From: Tardiphaga sp. vice304 | GTDB lineage: Bacteria; Pseudomonadota; Alphaproteobacteria; Rhizobiales; Xanthobacteraceae | Reading direction: 5' to 3' | DNA: 64,000 nt | Assembly: GCF_007018905.1 (NCBI RefSeq) | Contig: NZ_CP041402.1 | Location: 5,382,001 to 5,446,000 of the forward strand | Shown: piece by piece, positions 46,313 to 58,029 of the stretch | Position numbering within the stretch: position 1 is the first letter of the stretch | Layout of the letters: every line of letters begins with the position of its first letter | Made by a program: the position numbers and the translations under genes | Notes under the pieces: model-generated | Seen by the model: only the letters and a program-made list of their open reading frames with translations | The model's database searches: none | What the model was told of the DNA's origin: nothing

Positions 46313-46503
46313 TTCCCCTCTCCCCTTGCGGGAGAGGGTGCGTAGGCGGCCTTCCGGCCGCCGTTATAAAATAACGCCGATGCATTGCATCGGCTACGGC
46401 GGAGCTAAGGCGGGAGAGGGGTCGTATTCTGCTGCGCCCCCTCTCCCGTCTCGAACCCGCTACGCGTGTTCGATCCACCCTCCCCCACAAGGGGGGAGGG
46501 GAA
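46313..46503. repeat. C-rich palindromic repeats between cobS and cobT
   Basis: Units CCCCTCTCCCCTTGCGGGAG and CCTCCCCCACAAGGGGGGAG lie at the two ends, with a third CCCCCTCTCCCGTCTCG unit and a CGATGCATTGCATCG palindrome between them. They occupy almost the whole gap in the cobST operon. Confidence 0.85.
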
Positions 46504-46517
46504 ACAAGAAAAGTCTT

Positions 46518-47525
46518 TTAGCTCAGCGCGACGTTCACCGAGCTCTCCGGCAATTCCGCATTGAAGCATCGCTGGTAGAACTCCGCGACCAGCGATCGCT
46601 CCAGTTCGTCGCACTTGTTGAGGAAGGTGACGCGGAATGCGAAGCCGATGTCGCTGAAAATATCGGCGTTCTCGGCCCAGGTGATCACCGTGCGCGGGCT
46701 CATCACCGTCGACAGGTCGCCATTGGCGAAGGCGTTGCGGGTGAGGTCGGCGAGGCGCACCATCTTGTTGACGATGTCGCGGCCCTCATTGGTGCGATAA
46801 TGCTTGGCCTTGGCCAGCACGATCTCGACTTCCTCGTCATGGGCGAGATAGTTCAGCGTGGTGACGATCGACCAGCGGTCCATCTGACCCTGGTTGATCT
46901 GCTGGGTGCCGTGATACAGGCCCGAAGTGTCGCCGAGGCCGATCGTATTGGCGGTCGAGAACAGCCGGAACGACGGGTGCGGCTTGATCACCTTGTTCTG
47001 GTCCAGGAGCGTCAGGCGGCCGGAGACTTCCAGCACGCGCTGGATCACGAACATCACGTCGGGGCGTCCGGCGTCATATTCGTCGAACACCAGCGCGATG
47101 TTGTTCTGCAGTGCCCAGGGCAGGATACCGTCGCGGAATTCCGTGACCTGCTTGCCGTCGCGCACCACGATCGAATCCTTGCCGACCAGATCGATGCGGC
47201 TGATGTGGCTGTCGAGATTGACGCGCACGCACGGCCAGTTCAGGCGGGCGGCGACCTGCTCGATATGGGTCGATTTGCCGGTGCCGTGGAAGCCGGTCAC
47301 CATGACGCGACGGTTGCGCGCGAAGCCCGCCAGGATCGCCAGCGTGGTATTGCGGTCGAAGCGGTAATCGGAATCGACGTCCGGGACGTGCGGGTCGCCG
47401 TTGGAAAATGCGGGCACTTCGAGGTCGGAATCGATGCCGAACACCTTCCGGACCGACAGCTTGATGTCGGGGATGCCGCTGGGCGATCCGGTGATTTCTT
47501 GCGGTTTGGTCATGGCGGCGGTCAT
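46518..47525 (-). CDS. cobS: Aerobic cobaltochelatase subunit CobS (AAA+ ATPase)
   Basis: A 335-residue AAA+ protein. After the N-terminal CobS part ([20 protein letters not shown]), Walker A is GFHGTGKST at residues 78-86 and Walker B is [29 protein letters not shown] is typical of CobS. It forms the ATP-driven ring with CobT. I use the ATG at 47525, which has GGAGG four to five nt upstream; a second ATG four codons later is possible. The frame is open to 47717 but that part is not conserved-looking. Confidence 0.95.
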   Translation of the reverse strand: MTAAMTKPQEITGSPSGIPDIKLSVRKVFGIDSDLEVPAFSNGDPHVPDVDSDYRFDRNTTLAILAGFARNRRVMVTGFHGTGKSTHIEQVAARLNWPCVRVNLDSHISRIDLVGKDSIVVRDGKQVTEFRDGILPWALQNNIALVFDEYDAGRPDVMFVIQRVLEVSGRLTLLDQNKVIKPHPSFRLFSTANTIGLGDTSGLYHGTQQINQGQMDRWSIVTTLNYLAHDEEVEIVLAKAKHYRTNEGRDIVNKMVRLADLTRNAFANGDLSTVMSPRTVITWAENADIFSDIGFAFRVTFLNKCDELERSLVAEFYQRCFNAELPESSVNVALS

Positions 47526-47811
47526 CAATCCTCCGTGGTCCCGGATTTTCCGAAACCAGTCACAATGGCTGCGAATGGGTGCTGCGGCGAACGTAGCAGA
47601 CCAATGCTGCCGGACAAAGCCCACCCGGCCATCAAAGTTCCGTTGCAATATCATCAAGATAGATTGGCAGGATATTTTTGGAGGGCAGCCCTGCGAATCA
47701 GAAATGCTGCGCACCACGTTGTGGCAGCTCGATTTGCGGATCTCATCGCCCGATCAGCGGTTGTATTCGTATCTGCAATGAACGGCGCGCTGGCGACGGA
47801 ACGGATATTGC

Positions 47812-48468
47812 GTGGCTTCCTGGATTGAATCTCTGACCCATTTCGTAGCCTTGCATGCCTGGCTCGGCTATCTCGTGCTGTTTCTAGCCGCCATGCTGGA
47901 AGCGGTGCCGGTGGTCGGCTCGGTTATTCCCGGCTCGACCATCATTCTGGCGCTGAGTGCGCTGGTGCCGTCTGGCGATCTCGACCTGATCGGCGTGCTG
48001 CTGGCGGCGGCCGCCGGGGCCGTGATCGGCGACGGCGTGGCGTTCTGGACCGGGCATGTGCGACAACAGCGCATTCTCGAGGCCTGGCCGATGTCGAAAT
48101 ACCCCGCACTGATCGCGCAAAGCGAGGCGTTCTTCCATCGCTTCGGCGTGCTGGCGGTGCTGTTTGGCCGCTTCGTGCCGCCGATCCGCGCCTTCGTGCC
48201 CGTCACCGCCGGCGCGCTCGGCATGCGCCCGCTGAAGTTCTACGGGATCAATGTCTCCGCGGTCATGCTCTGGGCACCGGCGCATGTCCTGCCCGGCGTG
48301 TTGGCGGTGTCGATGCTACACCATTATAGCGGCCTGCCGCACGCGACCGGCTACGGCAAGCAGATCTGGATTCCGGCGGTCATGGTGATCGCCGCGCTCG
48401 CGGGTGCTGCGACGTGGTGGTGGCGTCGCCGCCGCCAGGTGCAGGCAGCCGCTGCGGCCGTCCGATGA
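47812..48468 (+). CDS. DedA-family membrane protein
   Basis: A 218-residue polytopic protein with the DedA signature: EAVPVVGSVIPGSTIILALS early and FGRFVPPIRAFVPVTAGALGM in the middle, the latter containing the conserved arginines and prolines of the re-entrant region. DedA proteins flip phospholipids such as undecaprenyl phosphate carriers. The C-terminus is basic. GTG start at 47812 with only a weak GGA site. It is divergent from cobS. Confidence 0.87.
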   Translation: MASWIESLTHFVALHAWLGYLVLFLAAMLEAVPVVGSVIPGSTIILALSALVPSGDLDLIGVLLAAAAGAVIGDGVAFWTGHVRQQRILEAWPMSKYPALIAQSEAFFHRFGVLAVLFGRFVPPIRAFVPVTAGALGMRPLKFYGINVSAVMLWAPAHVLPGVLAVSMLHHYSGLPHATGYGKQIWIPAVMVIAALAGAATWWWRRRRQVQAAAAAVR

Positions 48469-48666
48469 GAGCTCTGCGACACCGCCGCGAAATCGGCGTT
48501 CAGCCCGCGGCGCCCCGCCGATCGCGACCGCGCGGATCGCCGCCATGAAATTAACTGTTTGATCTATAACGCCATTTCCTTCGCCTGCTTGACTTCCGCC
48601 GCATTTTGACTTGAAAAGCCTGCGATAGCTGTTTCGCCCGCCCGCCTGCGCCCCCATATCCATTGA

Positions 48667-49629
48667 ATGTCCGAAAACATGCGCTCTTATCTCGATTTCG
48701 AAAAGCCTGTCGCCGAACTCGACGCGAAGGTGGATGAGCTGCGCGCGCTGGCCGCTGGCGGCAGCGACATCGGCGAGGAAATCGTTCGCATCGAGGACAA
48801 GGCGGCGTCCGCGCTGCACGAGCTCTATGCGAGCCTGACGCCGTGGCAGAAGACCCAGGTCGCGCGGCATCCGCAGCGGCCGCATTGCATGAATTACATC
48901 GAGACGCTGATCACCGAATTCACGCCATTGGCCGGCGACCGCAAGTTCGGTGACGACGAGGCGATGGTCGGGGGCTTCGGCCGGTTTCGCGGCGAGGCGG
49001 TCTGCGTACTCGGCCAGGAAAAGGGCAACACCACCGAAAGCCGGCTGAAGCACAATTTCGGCATGGCGCGCCCCGAGGGCTACCGCAAGGCGGTGCGCCT
49101 GATGGAGATGGCCGACCGCTTCGGCATTCCCGTTCTGTCGCTGGTCGATACCGCCGGCGCCTACCCCGGCATCGGCGCGGAAGAGCGCGGCCAGGCGGAA
49201 GCCATCGCGCGCTCGACCGACGCCTGCCTCGGGCTCGGCGTTGCCAATGTCGCCGTGATCATCGGTGAAGGCGGCTCCGGCGGCGCGATCGCGATCGCCA
49301 CCGCCAGCCGCGTGTTGATGCTGGAGCACGCGATCTACAGCGTGATCTCGCCGGAAGCGGCCTCCTCGATCCTGTGGCGAGATTCCACCAAGGCCCAGGA
49401 AGCCGCCACCAACATGAAGATCACCGCGCAGGACCTGCTGCGCTTCGGCGTGATCGACCAGATCCTGAAAGAGCCCGCCGGCGGCGCCCACCGCGATGCC
49501 GCCTCGATGATCGCCACCACCGGCGACGCCATTGCGCAGGCCTTCAACGACATGCGCGGGCTGGATGCCGCCACCATCCGCCAGCAGCGCCGGCAGAAAT
49601 TTCTCGATATCGGCCGCAAGATCGGCTGA
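48667..49629 (+). CDS. accA: Acetyl-CoA carboxylase carboxyltransferase subunit alpha
   Basis: A 320-residue protein with the AccA start MRSYLDFEKPVAELDAKVDE (preceded here by four codons) and the crotonase-like core: HPQRPHCMNYIETLI, FRGEAVCVLGQEKGNTTES, PVLSLVDTAGAYPGIGAEERG and GEGGSGGAIAIATA. It transfers carboxyl from biotin to acetyl-CoA in fatty acid synthesis with AccD, encoded elsewhere. A strong terminator follows. Confidence 0.97.
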   Translation: MSENMRSYLDFEKPVAELDAKVDELRALAAGGSDIGEEIVRIEDKAASALHELYASLTPWQKTQVARHPQRPHCMNYIETLITEFTPLAGDRKFGDDEAMVGGFGRFRGEAVCVLGQEKGNTTESRLKHNFGMARPEGYRKAVRLMEMADRFGIPVLSLVDTAGAYPGIGAEERGQAEAIARSTDACLGLGVANVAVIIGEGGSGGAIAIATASRVLMLEHAIYSVISPEAASSILWRDSTKAQEAATNMKITAQDLLRFGVIDQILKEPAGGAHRDAASMIATTGDAIAQAFNDMRGLDAATIRQQRRQKFLDIGRKIG

Positions 49630-49646
49630 GGTTACTCCCGGACAGC

Positions 49647-49682
49647 AAAAAGCCCGCTTTCTGCGAAAAGAGCGGGCTTTTT
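49647..49682 (+). terminator. Rho-independent terminator of accA
   Basis: AAAAAGCCCGCT and AGCGGGCTTTTT pair around a loop of about 10 nt, 18 nt after the accA stop, and the right arm ends in a T-run. Confidence 0.93.
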
Positions 49683-49731
49683 GTCGGGATCGTCACTTGA
49701 ACAAGGATGCTCGAACGCAGCGGCTCCATCG

Positions 49732-49872
49732 TCCCTTCTCCCCTTGTGGGAGAAGGTGGCCGCGCGAAGCGCGGTCCGATGAGGGGTAATTCCAGGCTCG
49801 GAGCTTGTGGCCCCCTCACCCGTCTCGACCGCTTCGCGGTCGATCCACCCTCTCCCACAAGGGGAGAGGGAA
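49732..49872. repeat. C-rich palindromic repeat pair with GAAGCGCGGTC interior
   Basis: CCCTTCTCCCCTTGTGGGAG at the left and CCCTCTCCCACAAGGGGAGA at the right are near-inverse; between them are CGCGAAGCGCGGTCCGATGA and the matching GACCGCTTCGCGGTCGATCC. It fills the gap between accA and the parvulin gene. Confidence 0.87.
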
Positions 49873-49894
49873 GATCAGCGCGTCACGCTCAGGC

Positions 49895-50842
49895 TTACTT
49901 CTTCGCAGGGGCCATCTTGCTGTCGGCAGGCTTCGGCGCGTCGGCCTTCGGGGCTTCGGCGGGCTTGGCGACTTCCGGGGTGGCTGCCGCCTGGTCCATA
50001 CGCTCGACCTTGGCGGCGGCGCGAAGGCCGGTGACGTAGTCGGCCTGCGCCTTGCGTACGACATAGGTCTCGATCTGCGGCTTGACCTGCTCGAAGGCCG
50101 GGGCCTGGCGGTTGCGCTTTTCCTCGACCTTGATGATGTGCCAGCCGAACTGCGACTTCACGGGATCCGAGATCTTGCCGGGCTCCATGGCGAACGCCAC
50201 GGCGGAGAATTCCGGCACCATCTGGTCCTTGGTGAAGAAGCCGAGATCGCCGCCATCGGCCGCACCTGGGTCCTTAGACTTCTTCTTCGCCAGTTCGGCG
50301 AAGTCGGCGCCCTTCTTCAGCTCATCCGCGATCGTCTTGGCCTCGGCCTCGGTCTCGACCAGGATGTGCCTTGCATGAACCTCGGCCTCGCCGGTGATCT
50401 GCTTGGCGGCGTCCTCATAGACCTTCTTCATATTGTCATCGGTCACCGCGGCCTTGCCTTCGACGGCCAGCAGATTGTCCATCAGCAGCCGGTTGCGGGC
50501 GAAGGCTAGCTTGGTCTTGAAGTCCTCGCGGTCGGCGATCTTCTTGTCCTCGGCCGCCTTGGCGACGATCTTCATATCGATCAGGAACGACAGCACGTTG
50601 TCCTTCTTGGTCGCCGGATCCATCTGCGCCAGGCTGGGGCCGAGTTCTTCTTCCGCCAGAGCGACATCGCTGGCGCGGATCTCGGAGCCGTTGACCTTGG
50701 CCAGGACGGGGTTGGCGGCATCGGCCCCCTGGGCATAGACCGGGAAGCTGGACAGCATTGCCATCGCGAAGGCGCCGGTCAGGGCGGCCAGTGCGAGCCC
50801 CGGGCGCTGGCCCGGTTTCTTGGCGGGCGATACGATGGTCAT
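49895..50842 (-). CDS. Parvulin-type peptidyl-prolyl isomerase, periplasmic
   Basis: A 315-residue protein. The signal peptide (LALAALTGAFAMAMLSSFPV, then YAQGA) is followed by a SurA-like N-terminal helical region (VNGSEIRASDVALAEEELG), the rotamase domain (EAEVHARHILVETEAEAKTI to SQFGWHIIKVEEKR) and a Lys/Ala/Pro tail. It would fold exported outer-membrane proteins. ATG has AAGGA upstream. It is divergent from secA, a sensible partner in the export pathway and a neighbourhood common in rhizobia. Confidence 0.92.
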   Translation of the reverse strand: MTIVSPAKKPGQRPGLALAALTGAFAMAMLSSFPVYAQGADAANPVLAKVNGSEIRASDVALAEEELGPSLAQMDPATKKDNVLSFLIDMKIVAKAAEDKKIADREDFKTKLAFARNRLLMDNLLAVEGKAAVTDDNMKKVYEDAAKQITGEAEVHARHILVETEAEAKTIADELKKGADFAELAKKKSKDPGAADGGDLGFFTKDQMVPEFSAVAFAMEPGKISDPVKSQFGWHIIKVEEKRNRQAPAFEQVKPQIETYVVRKAQADYVTGLRAAAKVERMDQAAATPEVAKPAEAPKADAPKPADSKMAPAKK

Positions 50843-50975
50843 GGAAAATCCTTATCTCGGGGGAAGGTGGGCTATCGGGGTCGGCGGGACAGTCACTTAA
50901 ACGACCCCTCTTGGCAACGCGAAAACTCTGTCAAAATGATGAAATCCTTGACAGGTTCGCGACCAAGCGCCGCCG

Positions 50976-51004
50976 TTGACAACCCTCTGCCCCAGCCATA
51001 TCTC
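50976..51004 (+). promoter_or_regulatory. Candidate secA promoter
   Basis: TTGACA (50976-50981), 17-nt spacer, then TATCTC (50999-51004). The 363-bp gap 50843-51205 between the parvulin gene and secA must hold both promoters; another TTGACA at 50948 has no good -10 partner. Nothing else is recognised there. Confidence 0.45.
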
Positions 51005-51205
51005 TGCAAAACTGGCCGGTGGCTATGCGCATTTTCGGCTGTGCCCCTGCCATTGGAACGCTTTCGCCAGTGAACCCTTGATACCCTCTTTCCCACACAT
51101 CATGGCCGGCCCGATCGGGCCTCTGGCCCGATGCGTTCCGGGGGCCATTTGCCCCGCTGACTACCTCACGGCGGCAACGCCGAACTGCAAAGACAGGATT
51201 TCGTT

Positions 51206-54049
<2,844 letters not shown>

Positions 54050-54093
54050 GGGCTGAGGTTACGGGTTCTTATTGAGAAGCTGTCGCCTGCGGC

Positions 54094-54222
54094 ACCCCCA
54101 TCCCCAATCCTTCCCCGCAAGGGGGAAGGGAGCTGATGGGCCTTCGCTTTGATTACTTTAGCCCGATACGCCGCGCGTCGTGCCCCCTTCCCCCTTGCGG
54201 GGAAGGGGCAGGGATGGGGGTC
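54094..54222. repeat. C-rich palindromic repeat pair after secA
   Basis: CACCCCCATCCCCAATCC with TTCCCCGCAAGGGGGAAGG, and the inverse unit CCCCCTTCCCCCTTGCGGGG with GGGATGGGGGT. The second unit lies inside the 3' end of the DUF559 gene and encodes its last residues. Confidence 0.88.
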
Positions 54223-54554
54223 ACCACGCTCTGGATGACCTGAAGCACGCCATCCAGATTCCCCAGCACCTCGTGATTCCAGAACCGAAGCACCCGGTAG
54301 CCACGGGCTTCGATGAATCTCGTGCGACAATCATCCGCCGCGCGGTTCTCGTGATGCTGCCCGCCATCGAGCTCGATCACCAGCCTGGCCTTGCGACTTA
54401 CGAAATCGACAATGAACGGCCCGATCAACGCCTGCCGCCGGAAGTGCGATCCACCAAGCTCGATATCGTGCTTCAACCGCGGCCACAGCACGCGCTCGGC
54501 ATCCGTCGGATCGGCCCTTAACTGCTTGGCAAATTGTCGTTGTCGATCTTGCAT
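54153..54554 (-). CDS. DUF559 (Vsr-like endonuclease-fold) protein with repeat-encoded C-terminus
   Basis: A 133-residue protein. The fold of very-short-patch-repair-type nucleases is seen in QLRADPTDAERVLWPRLKHD, HFRRQALIGPFIVDFVS, and the catalytic-type strand RLVIELDGGQHHENRAADDC with the D...ExDGGxH pattern, then GYRVLRFWNHEVLGN. Function is not known. The final residues TPIPAPSPQGGRG come from a C-rich dispersed repeat, suggesting the original 3' end was replaced. Start ATG 54554; the frame extends 14 codons further upstream. Confidence 0.82.
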   Translation of the reverse strand: MQDRQRQFAKQLRADPTDAERVLWPRLKHDIELGGSHFRRQALIGPFIVDFVSRKARLVIELDGGQHHENRAADDCRTRFIEARGYRVLRFWNHEVLGNLDGVLQVIQSVVTPIPAPSPQGGRGHDARRIGLK

Positions 54555-54588
54555 GATCGAGCCTAATTCTGGCGAAAGCGCTCGTGGC

Positions 54589-54793
54589 GCCCCCATCCCC
54601 GACCCTTCCCCGCAAGGGGGAAGGGAGCACTGCTGCCAAAGCGAAATTACTGCGAACTAATATAAGCGAACTGACGAAGTCGGATCAGCTAGGTCTCATG
54701 AGCTTACACGCGATGCACTTAGCTTGCTCGCTAAGAAGCACCGCGGCTAATGCCCCCTTCCCCCTTGCGGGGAAGGGTCGGGGATGGGGGTCC
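54589..54793. repeat. Inverted pair of C-rich repeats flanking 116 bp
   Basis: CCCCCATCCCCGACCCTTCC with CCGCAAGGGGGAAGGG (54590-54630) is inverted relative to CCCCCTTCCCCCTTGCGGGG with GGTCGGGGATGGGGGT (54751-54792). The sequence between them has no recognised gene. Confidence 0.87.
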
Positions 54794-54834
54794 GCGGGCT
54801 CGAACGAAGCGATCGTCGCTCCGGACCATCAGCC

Positions 54835-56310
54835 CTACTTGGCGGCCGAGAACCGCGTATCAAAACTGTTGGCGGGCACCACCGAGGCTGCGCCGGACAG
54901 CAAAGCGCCCTGCTCAGTCGGCTTCGACGGCGGGCGCGGGGCGGCGCTGGCCTGCTTGGTGGCGTCGGCCGGCGTCAGCACCGGCTTGGCGGCCACAGAA
55001 ACAGCAGGCTTGGCCGCGGGCGTTGGCTTGGACTTGGCGGCAATGGTGGCTGCGGTCGAAGCCGGCGTGGCGCTCGCCGTGGTCTCCGAGGAGCCGCCGA
55101 TGCCGACCTTCTTGGCGAGGTTGCTGAAGAAGCCGCCTTCCGACGAGGCCGAGGCGACCTTGGTGCCGGGGGTGACGGCGACCGCCGGCTCTTCCGACGA
55201 CGCCGACGCCAGCAGCGACGCCGAGGACGGCTCAAGGTTCGGCTTCGGCGGATTGACGTGCGGTGGGATGGTGCCCGGCGCGCGGACGCTTTCGATGCCG
55301 GGGACGATCGGGTCCGACAGGCCGGTCGAGGCTTCCGGCAGCTTGGAGGCGAAGATCCGGTTCATGCCGCCGTCGATGTCCGGACGGCGCGCCGCGATCG
55401 CCACACCCTTGGCGACCAGCTCAGCCGTTTTGGCGTCGTCGGCGCGCTGCTTCTGCGCCACCGCGTCGGCGATCTCCGGCGTCACCGTATAGGCCGGGCA
55501 CTTGGCGGATGCGTTGAAGACAGGCGCGCGCGACATGTTGGCGGGCTGCGCCGGATCGAACACGTACTTGTTCTCGCAGAACTCGACCTTCGGCTCCTGC
55601 TTCGTCACCTCGAAATGATCGTAGCCCTGCTTGATCATCTTCCAGAACGGCATGTTCGGGTTGTTGCGGTGGCGGGCCATGTTCACGGGCGTCATCTTGA
55701 ACGGATAGGCCTGCACCTGGAACGAGCGCTGGCCGCCGAAGAAGGATTCGCGCCCCAACGCGTAGATGTCCGAGATCTGTTCGTCGGTCATCGCGTAGCA
55801 TCCGCGCGACGAGCAGTCGCCATGCACCATCAGCTGCGAGCCGGTGCGCCCCAGCGATTTGTCGAACGCGTTGGGGTAGCCCATGTTGAACGACAGATAA
55901 TACGACGACTGCGGATTCATCTGCGCCGGCGTGATGTTGTAGAAGCCCTCGGGCGCCTGGCGGTCGCCTTCCTTGATCTTCGGACCGAGGTCGCCGGACC
56001 AGCGGCAGATCGGATAGGTCTTCAGCAACGCGAACTGGCCGGAACGATTCTGTTTCCAGACCTCGAGCTCGGCCTCCTGCTTGAACAGCCGCACCAGCAT
56101 CGGCGACTGCAGGTCCATGTCCTTGGCCGCGATCTCGGCGACGAGCTTTTCCGGAATCGGCTTGTTGGCCTTGGCGTTGCTGGCGAGCGACATCTCGTCG
56201 GTGTTGCAGCCGGACAGCGCCAGACCAGCCGCCAGAACGGCGGAGATGACCAGCGCGCGAACGAGCGGGCCGCGAAGGTCCGAGCCGCGAAAGTCCGAGC
56301 GATATATCAA
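54835..56310 (-). CDS. L,D-transpeptidase (YkuD) family lipoprotein
   Basis: About 491 residues. The lipobox LSGC in ISAVLAAGLALSGCNTDEM marks a lipoprotein. The YkuD catalytic site is GSQLMVHGDCSSRGCYAMTD, with the nucleophilic Cys in SRGC, as in the ErfK-like murein enzymes. The long C-terminal third is Ala/Pro/Lys/Ser-rich and disordered. It likely cross-links peptidoglycan or attaches proteins to it. Start TTG at 56310 has GGAG seven nt upstream; a TTG 14 codons earlier is possible. Confidence 0.87.
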   Translation of the reverse strand: MIYRSDFRGSDLRGPLVRALVISAVLAAGLALSGCNTDEMSLASNAKANKPIPEKLVAEIAAKDMDLQSPMLVRLFKQEAELEVWKQNRSGQFALLKTYPICRWSGDLGPKIKEGDRQAPEGFYNITPAQMNPQSSYYLSFNMGYPNAFDKSLGRTGSQLMVHGDCSSRGCYAMTDEQISDIYALGRESFFGGQRSFQVQAYPFKMTPVNMARHRNNPNMPFWKMIKQGYDHFEVTKQEPKVEFCENKYVFDPAQPANMSRAPVFNASAKCPAYTVTPEIADAVAQKQRADDAKTAELVAKGVAIAARRPDIDGGMNRIFASKLPEASTGLSDPIVPGIESVRAPGTIPPHVNPPKPNLEPSSASLLASASSEEPAVAVTPGTKVASASSEGGFFSNLAKKVGIGGSSETTASATPASTAATIAAKSKPTPAAKPAVSVAAKPVLTPADATKQASAAPRPPSKPTEQGALLSGAASVVPANSFDTRFSAAK

Positions 56311-56595
56311 GACGAAACTCCGCAGCCGAGGGGCGAACTCACCCCGAAACAACCGTCTACGCCCAAAGCGGGCCGCAGATTATCCCCAACACCCCCTGCT
56401 CGCAAGCCGACCCGGCCGCGCGAAGCGGGCGCAAATACCCTTGGACCCGAACGGTTAAAACTTGGTGGCGGGGCTTAATTGCGGCCGAAACCGCGATGCG
56501 GCGGAATAAAGGCGGCTGGAGTGCCGACATGTTTAATCAAATGTTACGGAGGGCGGGAATGCGGGCAAGCTGTGAAGTCCACCGCCCTCTCCGCC

Positions 56596-56733
56596 GTCGT
56601 CCCGGCGAACGCCGGGATCCATAGCCTCCAGAGATAAGAGACGGAAGGCCGCTGCGGCCGTGCCGCCACTTGTCGATGGCGTGTATGGGTCCCGGCTTGC
56701 GCCCGCGCTGACGCGCGGGCTTGCCGGGACGAC
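56596..56733. repeat. Dispersed repeat (GTCGTCCCGGCGAACGCCGGGATCCATA family)
   Basis: It begins GTCGTCCCGGCGAACGCCGG and ends GCTTGCCGGGACGAC, inverse ends around further small dyads. It sits in the 428-bp gap 56311-56738 between the transpeptidase and J-domain genes; the rest of the gap shows no gene or clear promoter. Confidence 0.82.
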
Positions 56734-56738
56734 AGAGC

Positions 56739-57395
56739 CTACGAGCCCCGGACCACCGTCTTCAGATAATTATACGCCTTGATGATCTCGATCAGGCGAT
56801 CCTCGGTGGAGCGGTCGCCGCCATTGGCGTCGGGGTGGTGCTGCTTGACCAGCGCCTTGTAGGTCGATTTCACGGTTTCCAGCGTGGCGTCGGGGCCGAG
56901 GCCCATCACCTGAAGCGCCTTGCGCTCGGCGTTGAAAATCTTGCGCGTCTCGGCCTTGGGCGCTTCGGCCTTGGCGCCGGGACCGGGCCGCCAGCGGTTG
57001 CGGCCGTTGAGTTCAGAGAACATTGCGAACGGATCGGCGGCGCCTTCGAGGTCGGCCTCGGGCGACTTGCCTTTGCCCTTGCTGCCATTGGCGCCCATCT
57101 TCCAGGTCGGACGGTGGCCGGTCAGCGCGTCCTTCTGGTACTTCGCCACCGCGTCCAGCGTCATGCCGGAGAAGAAATTATAGGACTGGTTGTACTCGCG
57201 GACATGGTTCAGGCAGAAGTGCCAGTATTCCTTGTCGTTGGCGCGGCCCTTGGGGGCGCGGTGCGGCCCCTTGTTTTTGCACTCCGGCCACTCGCACATC
57301 GCGGCTTCCTCGCGCGCGGCGGCCTGCTGCTTGGCGCTCAGCTTATTGGGCTTGATGCGGATGGAGTCGAAGAATTTGGATGAGTCGATGGCCAT
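56739..57395 (-). CDS. J-domain protein (DnaJ-like co-chaperone) with C-terminal J domain
   Basis: A 218-residue protein. The N-terminal part has a possible metal site (MCEWPECKNKG, HFCLNHVREYN). The J domain is at the C-terminus (LGPDATLETVKSTYKALVKQ) with the HPD signature in HHPDANGGD, so it should stimulate a DnaK ATPase. This domain order is common in a rhizobial family often found beside bolA and cobS. Here bolA is divergent, while cobS is about 9 kb away. Confidence 0.87.
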   Translation of the reverse strand: MAIDSSKFFDSIRIKPNKLSAKQQAAAREEAAMCEWPECKNKGPHRAPKGRANDKEYWHFCLNHVREYNQSYNFFSGMTLDAVAKYQKDALTGHRPTWKMGANGSKGKGKSPEADLEGAADPFAMFSELNGRNRWRPGPGAKAEAPKAETRKIFNAERKALQVMGLGPDATLETVKSTYKALVKQHHPDANGGDRSTEDRLIEIIKAYNYLKTVVRGS

Positions 57396-57523
57396 GGCGG
57401 ACTATGACAACGCCGCGCGAAAAGCTTCAAGTCTTGACATTCGGATATGATCCCAGTGGCGCCGATTTCCAGCGATTGACGATGATGCGGCAAAGACGTT
57501 AAGCCGATATGCGAGGAACTGCC

Positions 57524-57796
57524 ATGACCGTCAAAGACATCATCTCAAAGAAACTGCAGGACGCCTTCGCGCCCGATCGCCTTGAGGTGACCGACGAGTC
57601 GCATCTGCATGAAGGCCACGCCGGCCATCAGCCCGGCGGCGAGACGCACTTCCGAGTTGATATTGTGTCGGACGGCTTCGAAGGGAAGAGCCGGATCGAA
57701 CGCCACCGAATGATCAATGCGACGCTGGCTGCGGAACTCGCCGGCCCGATCCACGCGCTGGCGCTGAAGGCGCGAACGAAGGGCGAGGCGGGCTAA
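57524..57796 (+). CDS. BolA-family protein
   Basis: A 90-residue protein with the BolA fold: VKDIISKKLQDAFAPDRLEV, then ETHFRVDIVSDGFEGKSRIE and RHRMINATLAAEL with the conserved histidine. BolA proteins work with monothiol glutaredoxins in Fe-S handling and stress morphology. ATG at 57524 has GAGGAA seven nt upstream; an ATG five codons earlier has a weaker site. It is divergent from the J-domain gene. Confidence 0.92.
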   Translation: MTVKDIISKKLQDAFAPDRLEVTDESHLHEGHAGHQPGGETHFRVDIVSDGFEGKSRIERHRMINATLAAELAGPIHALALKARTKGEAG

Positions 57797-57818
57797 TTGG
57801 TCCGAACACCGGCGGTAG

Positions 57819-58003
57819 TGCCCCCTTCCCCCTTGCGGGGAAGGGCCGGGGATGGGGGTGCCGCGAGCGACGACCTCTGCGATGTCGCGCAGGCGATGCA
57901 GCAACGACTTCTTCATTCAGGTTTTACAGAGCGTCGCTGAAAGTTCAGCGCGTGGGGCCCCCCATCCCCGACCCTTCCCCGCAAGGGGGAAGGGAGCACT
58001 GCT
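57819..58003. repeat. Inverted pair of C-rich repeats between bolA and the CorC-like gene
   Basis: TGCCCCCTTCCCCCTTGCGG with GGAAGGGCCGGGGATGGGGG (57819-57860) is inverted relative to CCCCATCCCCGACCCTTCCC with CGCAAGGGGGAAGGG (57958-57999). Nearly the same pair occurs at 54589-54793. Confidence 0.88.
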
Positions 58004-58029
58004 GCCATTGCTCTTATCTCGTTAGAAAA

